This document shows, piece by piece, positions 37,401-47,130 of a stretch of DNA of 64,000 nt. Within the stretch, counting starts at the first letter, position 1. Each line of letters opens with the position of its first letter. The DNA comes from Vanilla planifolia (taxonomy: Eukaryota > Streptophyta > Magnoliopsida > Asparagales > Orchidaceae): positions 10,735,527 to 10,799,526 of the forward strand of contig CM043870.1 in assembly GCA_023846275.1 (NCBI GenBank), given 5' to 3'. The notes below the pieces were generated by a model. It searched no databases and was not told the origin of the DNA. It worked only from the letters and a program-made list of their open reading frames with translations. Made by a program: the position numbers and the translations under genes.

Positions 37401-40400
37401 CAAGTATCCTTTGAAGATGGTTACTTTTTCTAACAAATAAGAAACCTATGAGTCAAATCAACAAATAATTTATGACATTCCTTTCAACTTAAAAAGCTTT
37501 TAGCATTGATAACATTGGCAATATTCATCATGCCCACTTGCACAATAATTAGACCACGCAATCCCATTGTTACCCTTATGAGCTTGATTATCTCAAGTTG
37601 AAGTTTTGATGATAACAATACCAATTGAGTGAGCTAATAATAAAGTTGTCTAATATACTCAGATTACTTAAAAAACTAGGCAAACTAAAGAGAGCTTTGG
37701 AATGATTTAGAAGATTAGTTTAGCAAGCTCAAAATGAAGTCCAAGTGAATCTCAAAGTGTATTTATAGTGTTTACTCAAAAAGAACTCATGATGCTTGAT
37801 GATGCAAAAATAAAATTTCATTTTTACAAGAAAACTCCAAGATGAAGTCATAAAAGAACTAAAGAGGCTTGCAAACAAGAATTTTCTCCAAGTCAAAGAA
37901 TTTTGATCAAGTTTGAGAGACATTTTTGTAAGTAGATATTTGTTAAAATTAATCCTATAAAACTTAAATTATATGCAACATGCTTTCAAAAATAAGTAAA
38001 AAATCATTATTTAGATGCATTTATATTTAAATCAGAGAAAATGTTTTAAAAAAGTTTGCAAAAACATCTACTGCAATAGATGCACACAAATCATTGCACA
38101 AATTTGTTGCATGCGTGTAGATCAAATTCATGCACAGCTTAGTCTGCAGCATGCATAAAACAGAGAATTACAGACTTTAAGCTACTGCATGGTGTACAAA
38201 ACACAAGTAGCACAGAACAGAGATTTGAGAATTGTATGCTAAGACATTGATTACAATATGCAAGCCAAATGTGTCCATTCCAGAGAATTGCCTACAATAC
38301 ATGATTTTTTGCATACAATTGTTGAGAACAAGTAATAGCTAGTCAATTTGATCATCTGAGTTAAAAAAATAAATGTTATCATAGCCATTTGTGAACATTT
38401 TTAAATATTCTTAAAGCCATTTTTTACCTTATCTAAGCTTGTTTAACAGCATAATGTCACTTAGAACCTCTTAAATTAAATCTAAAGCTGTTTAAACAGA
38501 TTTATGCATATATAATTAAGCCTAATGTTGAAAATTTTGGAATTAATAGTACTAAATAGTGTTGTAAGCAACAAAATACTTTTTAAGCCTTCATTGATCT
38601 TTCATAATTCATTCCATTGCTTTCAAATCTCTACAAACACATTATGCTACCACTACCAGCTGAAAGACCTGTCAAAAAGGCAAAGAAACACAAATGCAAT
38701 TCATTTCTTCATCCTTCACATGCTTTGTTAAGTTTTTAAGAAACTTCCATTCTTTTGCATATTTTTTGCATTTATTATGAGCAAATCATGATTCAATTGC
38801 ATGAAATTTGTAGCTTAATCTAAGAGAAAAGGAAGTGAATTGTGTTAGGTTAGAGTTTTAGTCACCAAAAGACCTACTTTTGTAAGGATCAAGTCTAAGC
38901 TATAAAGGACTCAAGAAAGATAGGGTTTAAACTTAGAAGAAGGCCTATTTTGGTTGTATTTTAGCCAACCAAAGACATAATAGATTGAGTTTTATCCCAA
39001 GAGAGAAAAAAACTCAAAAGGTTGTGTTCTTTAAAAAAAGACACATGATGACTTTCCACCAACTGTGACAAAGGAGATAAAACAAGAATATAAGGCCCAT
39101 ATCCAAATTGGATTAAGGGTGGATATAAGTTCACTCCGATAGGAACTAAATCACCTAAAAAACATAGTGTGATTTTCATTCTTGACCTTTTTTTTCTTTT
39201 CCTTATTTATTTGCCAAATGTATTTACTTCTATTATAAATCTGAATTGTTTTGATAATAAAAATCTGATTTTTATAAAAGAATTTCACACTCAATTAACC
39301 CCCATTTGAGTGTGCTTTTAAAGCCAACACTCATGTTGTGAAGTACCTTCATATGGCCAAAGATCTTCCCTATTAAAAGCTAGACTATTGAACATATCAG
39401 ATTTCAATTTAAGAACAAAAAAATTTACACCAATTCTAACACTAACAATTTGTGTTGCACATGACAAAGAAGAGAACGAAGCTCTAACACCAAATAGTCA
39501 AGAAAACAAGTGGAGGATGGAATTGCACAAGATCATTCTACTTGAGAGGTATTGCTCATTTTGCAGGTTGGCATAGTTGTGCAGACAGATGCAGCAATGT
39601 AGGGAATACTGATGCAAATGGTGCCTGGACAACCATGGGCAGCTACACAGGTGAACAAGGCAATGCTGATGAAGCGGGAATATGGGCAAGCAAGGTAGTG
39701 AATACATTTGCATGGGCAGACAGGTTAACTGAGCAACAATGAACAATCCAAAAAGCTACAATGACTTGGCAAAAGTTATAGTTCAACTAGATTGAGGAGA
39801 GAGATAGAAAAAGAAGAGAAAGGGACAAACACCAAACCTCTCTTAAGGTTGTCACTAAACTTTCCCCTTACAAGCCACCAAGCAATACACAATATTATTC
39901 AAAAACAATCATCTTTATATCTTTACTCATGCCAAAAACACTTAAATACATGAATTTATGAAAGAACATAAAAAAGAAAATGAATATTCATCAAACCAAA
40001 ACAAACTCTTCCCAAGCTATAACATAATTTAAGAAGAAAAACAAAAAATAATTAAAAAAAAAGAATTCAAATAAAAATAAAAGACAGTCCTATGCCATGA
40101 CAAGGTAATTATTTTAGATAAATAAAAAAACCAAAAAGATTCTAATGCTCCAAAAAAAGAATATTGTCAGCCATAATTCATCCAAAATATTGATTCATCT
40201 ACGTGATGCCTCCAAATAAGTCAAAACAATAGTTAATTTTTATGCTTTTTTTATTTTCAAAAAGTCTTGACCAAGAAACAGTACAAATAACAAAAGAATC
40301 ATGATGGTCTAAAAAAGACCATGATTAACTATGTTGAACCAAACATGAACCAATTATAACCATCTTGAAAATGAACATGCCATGTGTCATCTCAAAAGCT

Positions 40401-43400
40401 TGTTTAGTACATGTTTTGGTCTAAGTAGTCTTGCATTAAGATATCATTAAAACTTTGTATTTAACTTAGTTTTTGTGAACTAATAGAGATTCAACTTATC
40501 ATTTTGTGACACATTAAAATAATTAAAAAAATTGTAAAAATACAAGATTTTTTTAGCTTCTACTCTCTTATCTTAAGCCTAGTATTTATATGTGTGCAAA
40601 CTAAGAAAGAAAGTGAGAGTTTTTAAAAATATCTTTGAAAAGTGTTAAGTAGCCATTTAGTAGTTTTCACTTATCAAAATCAAGAATTACTAGCTCTACA
40701 AAAATAAATATATCTATTTAACAAGGCATGTTGAATATTGTTTACATGAAAAGATGGCAACAAAACTAGAGGGTTAAGATTCATTAATGGCTAAAAGAAC
40801 ATGAGCCTAATGAGTAAAACATTGCAAGTGTAGAGCAGCTATGACAAAAACTAATTCAAGCTTGTGGTGAATGAAACTAAATAGATAGGCATGGGCCTAA
40901 ATAAAGCTTGTGATACATCAAGTGCTCAATAATTCCCTCCAATGCCCAAGTTGGTAAGGATCCACAAACTAACTAGCAAAAGAGATGAAGAGTTAAGATC
41001 AAGAATTCATGATCCAAAGTGCAAAATATTAGGACTCCTTTGTTGTATCCTTGCATGGGTTATATAAGCAAGATTTCTTAACAACATAAGGACAAGAACA
41101 AAGCTAAAAGTACTATTAAGTACAAGGTCATAATTATGAAATACTTGATTAGACATAACTAGAGATGTGCATTGCTCAAATAGAAATGTCAAGAGGTTGC
41201 TTCAACTAGCTAATGAGGTCAAGCATGACTTGCATATTTAGGCAGTGAACAACATATGACCTCAAGGTCATGCATAGCACTATAGTGAAGTTTCTCAATT
41301 GAATGTAATCTACTAGGAAATCTTGATAGATTGTACATGTAGAGTGCATATTTCTTCAAAAAAAAAAAAAAATGGATGATCACAAGCCCCTCAATTTTGA
41401 AGATCCAACAATTGATGATGATCAAAAAAGTTGTAAACACAACAATAAATTTTAGAATTCCTTATAAACATAGGTATGATTTGATATGCTCCTCTTTAAG
41501 TCAAGTAAAGTCAGTGACTAGAATGATGGCATAAGAAGCTCAAGCCATGTGATGTGCTGTCAAAAATAGCTAGATGGAATGAAACCAATGTTGCTTGCAA
41601 ATTTGCATGGCATGACAATGAGCATTGGTTAAGCCAACAATTGGATTGTAAAGCAAGTTAACAAGGGCAAGGCAAAAATGATGTCACATAACTAAGGAAA
41701 TAGAACAAGGTTGCATGGTGGTTCTCATCCTTCCTATTCCCTTCTTTTTTCCATTGAACCACATATCCTTCTCTTTTGTTTCACCTTTGCTTCCATTTCC
41801 ATTCTAGAATGTTCTCGTTTCCACCACTTTTTTCATTCCACAAATACTTCTTCTATTGTGCACTTCTTTCTTCAAAGGAACAAATCATTTCTATCTTTCT
41901 TTAGGTTTGGGATCAATTAATTTTGTTCAACAATTTGATATCAACTGGTTCATTTCTTTTATTTTTCTTTCCATAAACATCTAACATTTCAGTTTTTGGT
42001 TCATTATTGTTATTTGGTTTTCAGCTTTACTTCAATCCAAAATCCAATTTCTAGATTTGGATTTGGGCTAAAAAATCAAAATTCAAATATTATCAAATTT
42101 GGTTCAATTCAAATTTACAACTTTCTAGGATGAAAAATAAATTGACTTTAACCTTCAATATAAATGATGCAATGCTAACCTCTAATTCGTGATGAAGAGG
42201 TTTTAAGGGTTAGAACTCAGAAATACCAACTAACTTGTCAAGGATATTAGAATCAATACCATTGTAAAATCTTATCTATATTTGAAACCAAAATTTATTG
42301 TACCATAATATGTAATTATTTTATAACCATTTTTTATCACCTTTATATTTGAAATGAGCATATCAAAGCTAATACTCTTTTTCTTAACTTCATTTTTTCT
42401 AAAAATGTAAATAACCCTCGACTCAAAATCTCACCTCCAAAATTGTAGGTGCTTATGAGCAGCTTGGATATGATAATTGTAATATAAGAACTTCAATATA
42501 TCTAAAATATAATAAGAAGAAACATCTATTTATATATGTGCATTGTAATAACCCTGATATATACTTTAAATGAAATGATAAGTACTATTAACCACAAAAC
42601 AAATATTCTAAGAGGTTAAAAATATTAAACGAAATAGATCTTTGTCTAATTCCACAAGTGCCACATAAGTAAATCCCATCATACCCTAAAGATAACCAGA
42701 TGCTACTATTTTGAGCCATTTAAGTTTATTTAAAATTTAATAAATATAAATAAAAGTAACAAATAACTAAAAAAGAATAATAGTTTTAGATGTAATGCCT
42801 CTACATGAGAACAAACAAATTTAAATAGGCATTCTACCTAAGACACCCAAACAAATGAGATAATCCCACTGTAGCTCTAAGATACATAAGCTTTTTAAAA
42901 AAGATTTTGAACCAATTTGAGTAGCTTTTTTTAACAACCTTATAAGTTTTAATCATATTACTCCTTGGTGGTTTCTAACTTAGGTCCTTCTAATGTGCAA
43001 GATTCATTTCATATATTCACATAGAAGGTATAAATTGGCAATTTCAGCAAAGCTCAATATAATTTAAGTGCCTATAGTTACAATAAACCAAAAAGGCAAA
43101 CAATGTATTGATATTAAAATAAATGATTACCATGGCCAATCCTTGAGATGCGATTGTAGCTTAGGTTGAGAACCCTCAACCTAGTGAGATCCCTAAGACC
43201 TTCAATAACTGATATCTTGTTTCGAGATAAATCAAGAGTGTGAAGGCTTTTAGGAAGAGTAAAAAGAGAGATATGAGCTGCACAAAAACAAACAAATTAA
43301 CAATATTTACAAATATAAAACATGAATAAAAAGTGTAGCAAACATATTGTCACCTATCCTACAAGGGTATACCTATAAAATTCGCAGAGAGATTGACAGT

Positions 43401-44714
43401 TCTGAGATTTATAAAGGCTGAGATGAATGGTATAACCTTTAAACCTATGCCAGATATATGAGCCACTGAAGAGAATGAATTCAAAGACTGAATTATATTG
43501 TTAGCTTGCAATATGTCCTCAACAACATGTTGGCTAGCATGGGAATGAATCTTCATAGATGATTCCCCAATATCCAATTGATGAGGACCAAGAGCTCCTA
43601 CGTTTTCCAAACCATCTATGTTTTCTTCACCATCAATATCATAGAATGTGCTGTCATCAAGGCTATTTACCCAGGCATTTACTCTATCAAAAGAGGAAGA
43701 TTCCAAGGAGAAAGCAAGCCATTGGTTTTGAGCCTCTATTGTTTTCTTCTTTTTGTTATCTAACTTCTTGCAAGGTTCATGTGTATCAGATGAGTATCCA
43801 AACTTTGGTTTAGTAGTACTAAAATCAAGGAGTTGCTTAGGAGCACTAGGTTTGTGGAGATTCCTATGACTCCATAGGAAGAGCTTCCACCAGATCTTCT
43901 TGCTTCTCGAAGGAAGCACCTGACATGAAGAACGCTTCTTTAGCATGACACGATCAGCACTGCATGAGGATTTCACAGTTAATGGGCTGCTATAGCACTC
44001 ATAACTAATTCCACCTTTGCCATTTTCCAATAGGTTTTGGAAGTTATTATAAGAACTAGGCCATTTCACTGAGTTAATTAACCTGTTAACCCTCTTAGTC
44101 TCAATATTAGAGCATGAGCGCTTAAGTGCTGGAGATCCCCAAAAATTTGTGCGAACCATCCCAGGATCACTCACATGCCCACTTGCATCCCTTGTAGCAC
44201 CACTGATCCATTTCTCCATTTCCATGTTGTTCTTGGAAGTCAAATTGTTCAATTCAGCATTTAATCCATATGAGATAGGTTCTTCTTTGGCTTGGAGATC
44301 AAAGTAAGAATAATCTCTCTTCATTGATCCAATCTCATCATGCTCATCACCCCCCTCATAAGCTGCCTCTCCAGAAAACTCCGCTCTGACCAAGCTATCA
44401 TCACTCAGCACTTTAGGAATGAAGAAAGATCGTTTTTCCTGAGAAGGGGAAGCTTTTGAGGTGGCAAGGTGGGACTCTTGGATATGATTCTCGGAAGAAA
44501 GACTTGTATTATTGACTGGCTTAACCTGAAGTTTACCACTACTGATGCCTTCATCACAAACATCTGCCGCTTTGATCTGCATCTATACAAGAAGAGTTCA
44601 AATCAGTTCACAGAATCAGAAGCACCCCAAATGAAAAAGAAAAAAAAATCTTTTTACCTTAGATTTCTTCTTCTTTGTCATCAAAAACATAACCAAACAG
44701 TTAAATATTGCCAT
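25493..44714 (-). CDS. Leucine-rich-repeat protein, outer arm dynein light chain 1-like
   Basis: Four coding exons (minus): 44,714-44,658; 44,582-43,373; 43,277-43,131; 25,977-25,493, joined by introns of 75, 95 and 17,153 bp with GT-AG ends. The frame is kept throughout, giving 632 aa. Residues 1-19 ([19 protein letters not shown]) end in a basic stretch. Residues 20-385 are polar and probably disordered, with a basic-aromatic block [18 protein letters not shown]. From about 389 to 545 lie SDS22-like leucine-rich repeats ([80 protein letters not shown]), followed by a cap and a basic tail. The family matches the Arabidopsis proteins annotated as outer arm dynein light chain 1 (At4g03260/At1g78230 type, from memory). 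Flowering plants have no axonemal dynein, so the name is historical. A scaffold role, perhaps at microtubules, is an inference. The first exon is the least certain. Confidence 0.87.
26120..27400. other. Intronic AT-rich DNA, nothing recognised
   Basis: Intron sequence between exon 4 and the chromovirus. An 81-codon plus-strand frame at 26,332-26,577 shows no domain. Confidence 0.5.
27401..27405. repeat. Target site duplication, left (CATGC)
   Basis: These five bases directly before the left LTR are identical to those directly after the right LTR (34,885-34,889). Confidence 0.9.
27406..28822 (-). repeat. 3' LTR of the chromovirus (1,417 bp)
   Basis: Nearly identical to 33,458-34,884. A GC-rich, CGG-rich block lies at about 28,310-28,620 (U3 side), and a TATA box CTATAAATAG lies at 28,112-28,121 on the minus strand. 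Because the element lies in the gene's orientation, this LTR's promoter points towards exon 4 of the LRR gene. Confidence 0.95.
28112..28121 (-). promoter_or_regulatory. TATA box in the 3' LTR
   Basis: Minus-strand CTATAAATAG. The identical site in the 5' LTR is at 34,164-34,173. Initiation would be expected about 30 bp downstream (near 28,085), reading towards exon 4 of the LRR gene. Confidence 0.65.
28823..28833 (-). other. Polypurine tract of the chromovirus
   Basis: The minus strand reads ATGGGGGAAT directly before the 3' LTR, the position where plus-strand priming starts in these elements. Confidence 0.8.
28830..30900 (-). mobile_element. Chromovirus RNase H, integrase and chromodomain region
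   Basis: RNase H motifs ([38 protein letters not shown]) lie at 30.5-30.75 kb. The integrase zinc-binding part and DDE core ([39 protein letters not shown]) lie at about 29.6-30.2 kb. A chromodomain ([21 protein letters not shown]) lies at 28.88-29.0 kb; in chromoviruses it tethers the integrase to marked chromatin. Confidence 0.93.
30950..31700 (-). mobile_element. Chromovirus reverse transcriptase region
   Basis: The Ty3 RT signature is clear: [50 protein letters not shown], and the catalytic YFDD in [10 protein letters not shown] near 31,145, then NFLGFIVS. This is the part of pol that copies the element RNA into DNA. Confidence 0.95.
32000..33397 (-). mobile_element. Chromovirus gag and protease region
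   Basis: The translation has a coiled N-terminal part ([13 protein letters not shown]), the retrotransposon gag block ([21 protein letters not shown]), a zinc knuckle [15 protein letters not shown] at about 32.5 kb and a protease block [13 protein letters not shown] at about 32.2 kb. Gag forms the particle and the protease cleaves the precursor. It is a fossil part of the element at 27,406-34,884. Confidence 0.92.
33444..33454 (-). other. Primer-binding site, initiator tRNA-Met type
   Basis: The minus strand reads TGGTATCAGAG, complementary to the 3' end of plant initiator tRNA-Met, 3 nt inside the 5' LTR. Confidence 0.9.
33458..34884 (-). repeat. 5' LTR of the chromovirus (1,427 bp)
   Basis: On the element strand it runs from 34,884 down to 33,458. 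It carries the GC-rich U3 block (about 34,360-34,680) and a TATA box CTATAAATAG at 34,164-34,173. It is followed by three spacer bases and the primer-binding site. Confidence 0.95.
34164..34173 (-). promoter_or_regulatory. TATA box in the 5' LTR
   Basis: Minus-strand CTATAAATAG, the likely core promoter of the element. Confidence 0.65.
34885..34889. repeat. Target site duplication, right (CATGC)
   Basis: Matches 27,401-27,405. The pair confirms one integration event and fixes both ends of the element. Confidence 0.9.
34890..35770. other. Intronic AT-rich DNA, nothing recognised
   Basis: Intron sequence between the chromovirus and the copia remnant. Small frames here have no recognisable domains. 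Confidence 0.45.
35780..39340 (+). mobile_element. Old Ty1/copia (SIRE/Maximus-like) remnant: pol end and LTR
   Basis: At 35.78-36.3 kb the plus strand translates to copia reverse transcriptase pieces ([29 protein letters not shown], then TFLNSVFEE). About 36.5-36.85 kb recalls the copia RNase H region ([15 protein letters not shown] and later [10 protein letters not shown]-like residues). From about 37.58 to 39.34 kb lies LTR-like DNA that opens with 'ttttgatgataacaa' and ends in 'ttaacccccatttgagtgtg', both typical of SIRE-type LTRs. It is heavily decayed with many breaks and much older than the neighbouring chromovirus. Confidence 0.7.
36925..37300. repeat. Direct repeat, copy 1 (about 370 bp)
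   Basis: Similar along its length to 40,137-40,500, with shared blocks 'attcatccaaaa', 'tcttgaaaatgaac' and 'tctcaaaagctt' in the same order and orientation. The copies are diverged and about 3.2 kb apart. Confidence 0.7.
40137..40500. repeat. Direct repeat, copy 2 (about 370 bp)
   Basis: Partner of 36,925-37,300. The pair brackets the SIRE-type LTR, so they may be the same internal 3' region of two related copia copies. Confidence 0.7.
40500..43130. other. Intronic AT-rich DNA near the donor site
   Basis: No gene or clear element was recognised. A 69-codon plus-strand frame at 41,711-41,920 is a hydrophobic, low-complexity translation. Confidence 0.5.
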
Positions 44715-46020
44715 TATGCAATATTTTTGACAACCGAGTGATGGAAGCAACTGAGTTGTAGATCTTAAGTTCCGCTATATAATTCCTAATAACTGGTGGT
44801 ATGCCTTCTGTGGGACTATGCAAAAAGGGAATAAAAACAACACCAAGGGATATATAGAAATACAGATCAGAAGTACATCATTGCTCATGATTTAGCCATT
44901 ATCAAGTGGAGATCCTTTGAGCGTACAACAGAAATGCCAACATAGATGAAGAGAGGAGAGTGAAAAGTAACAGTGGAGAAAGGTAGCATCTTGCAGATCC
45001 CACACCTTCCTCAAGGTGCGAGGAAATTTTGAAACGACTGCCAGAGTGATCGAAGTATACGCGTAGTATCAAGGGGGGTCCTTTTTGACTCCGTCTTGAG
45101 GTCTAACACCTACACAATATTACATCATCAGTTAACACCTCAAAATATCGGACAGCCATACTCCATAACAGTTAAAAATATGCGAAGGGAGACAAGGGAT
45201 AAAATTACTGCCTCTTTGTAAATCCTTTAGTTAATCTTCAAGAAAAGCTAACTGCTTACAAAGAAAATAGAGTTCATAAATACAATATAAGACGACATAA
45301 ACAACATTTGCATTCTTTTGGTACAGAAATCGAAAGTAAATGAATCTCGTGAAGCAATACAACCATTTTTCTAGTTAGTACTAGGAAAATATGTGGAGAA
45401 ATTATGAGCAGTCAAGCTCACTAGTAAATATTTCCAAGAAAAAGATGCAGTCGAAACCCATGTGGGAGAGCAGAAAGCAAAGTCGATTTTCAACAATATT
45501 ACTAATTAAAGAAAACCAGAACATCTTGAATTCTCAGAAGCATGTCTTTCCAGGAAATAGAAGTGTGATACTAAAAAATTTACAAAATAAGTAACACCTG
45601 ATAACCTTTTTCATCGTTTTCAAATCATAAACTCCGACGAAACAAGGAAGGCGATCCAAACCAACGAAGAGCCAAGCTTTAGCTAAACATCCAATTTCAT
45701 TACATGAAAGAAAGCTATCTTCGATTATAGATCGAATGATGGAAAGCCCACAAGGAAAACTGGAGAAGTGAACAATACCAAACAAATAAGAGAAAATGAT
45801 CTGAAATCTCCTGCCTTATTGTTCCAAAGTCAAAAGCAAAGTGAATTCTATCGTGGGATGAGCCGTGAGTTACCGACCGAAACGGAATCGATAGGGATTA
45901 ACCCTCGATGTATAAGATAGCTGGAGGACCGGAGAGCAGAGACCGAATTGTTTGTTTGCAGAGAAGAAGACGAAGCTGAGAAGGAAAAGAGGGACCAGCC
46001 GCTTATTACAAATAGGCGAC
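44715..46020 (-). promoter_or_regulatory. 5' leader and promoter-proximal region of the LRR gene
   Basis: Upstream of the ATG at 44,714 the DNA has leader-like features. A pyrimidine-rich segment at about 46,010-45,875 (minus) ends in a good donor GGTCG|gtaact with the exon edge at 45,874. A possible acceptor, ending in 'tgtag', lies near 45,110. So the leader is probably split by one or more introns. Exact exons cannot be fixed without transcripts. Confidence 0.45.
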
Positions 46021-47130
46021 ACCAAAACTATACCATGCTTGACACGCTCTTGGGTTCTCGGGATAAAATTATTTTCGTATTTGCTATTATTGTTTACAAA
46101 ATTGCGCAACGGTGGTATGATTTGCAATTAATTTATTCTTCAGTTTTTAAATCCAAAAGCATCAGATTATTTCCAATAAAATAATCATTTGTTCGTTTTC
46201 TACTTGCTTGTGGGGACATCCCATTCCATTTAAAAGAATAGATGCATTCCACGTCCTACGCATAAAATTCAAATTCATGTATATGCGTAGTGTAGGAAAA
46301 GATTTGTACGTCTTTTCCTCTCCAAGTGACCATCACCATCACCCACTTAGCAAGCCTTATTTGGAGCCAATTGCAAAGTGAGGAAAACTTTAGAACAACT
46401 CTTGAAGATATGGGCAAATAAAAGAAAGGAAGATTAGGGAGAAAATTGATTTTAATAATATATAATAATTATTTTCAAATTTAATCTCATTTTTTAACAT
46501 AGATATTTTTGAGAAAAGCTTAGCTTAATTTGTCAAGGACTTTATGATGGATGTTAAGAAATTGATTTAAGAACAAATTATAAAAACCTCTCGTTTTGGT
46601 TGCTAACCAATTGGAGTTAACCTAATTATTTATAATCTTCAAGCACTTGATTCATCTCCATCATAAAGTGGCTATGGATTGACCCCTTTGGACTTTGTTG
46701 GTCTATTCATGTCATCTTTGGCTATATTTCCCTTATTCAACCAAGTTTAATTGATCGATCCACCCTTTCAATTATATCATTTCTTTTGCTTAAACCTTCC
46801 TCTTATTTATCTAAAGTGTGTGCTAAGATTAGATGCTTGGTCACGCTCTTCCTTAAACCAATCAACTCCTTGTTCTAACTTGAGCAATTTACTTAATCAT
46901 AATTATGCTATCAAACAAACCTTTTATATTTTTTTAGATCTTAAACTTTTAATGTTTTATTAGATTTTGTGTAATATACTATAGATACATCGCTCGTTAA
47001 CGCCTATCCAAATTAAACTTAACAAATCAAATTGCTAACATGAGTCAACTTTTCCCTTATAAAATTCTATCTTTAAAACAAAGCAAAGTTCAATTTCATT
47101 CAAAAGTAGTGTCATTCACTTGGTCATTAT
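46020..47130. other. Intergenic DNA upstream of the LRR gene
   Basis: The first few hundred bases probably hold the promoter. No coding sequence was recognised. Confidence 0.45.

Larger units (their letters stand above)
25978..43130 (-). other. 17.2-kb last intron of the LRR gene
   Basis: The donor at 43,130 reads CATG|gtaatc and the acceptor at 25,978 reads ctctcag|GGTTATC on the minus strand. Joining CAT G with GG TTA gives ...[19 protein letters not shown]..., continuous with the repeat pattern of the family, so no exon is missing between them. The intron carries a young chromovirus (27,406-34,884) and an old copia remnant (about 35.8-39.3 kb). Other acceptors near 25,990 break the frame. 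Confidence 0.85.

Noticed and set aside
39542-39742. 66-codon plus-strand frame with a less AT-rich composition
   Set aside because: It is short, with an equally long frame on the other strand and no family motifs. It is probably retrotransposon-derived intron DNA.
45534-46184. Several 78-85 codon frames around the LRR leader
   Set aside because: Frames on both strands overlap, none has a domain, and the region is better explained as leader exon, leader intron and promoter.
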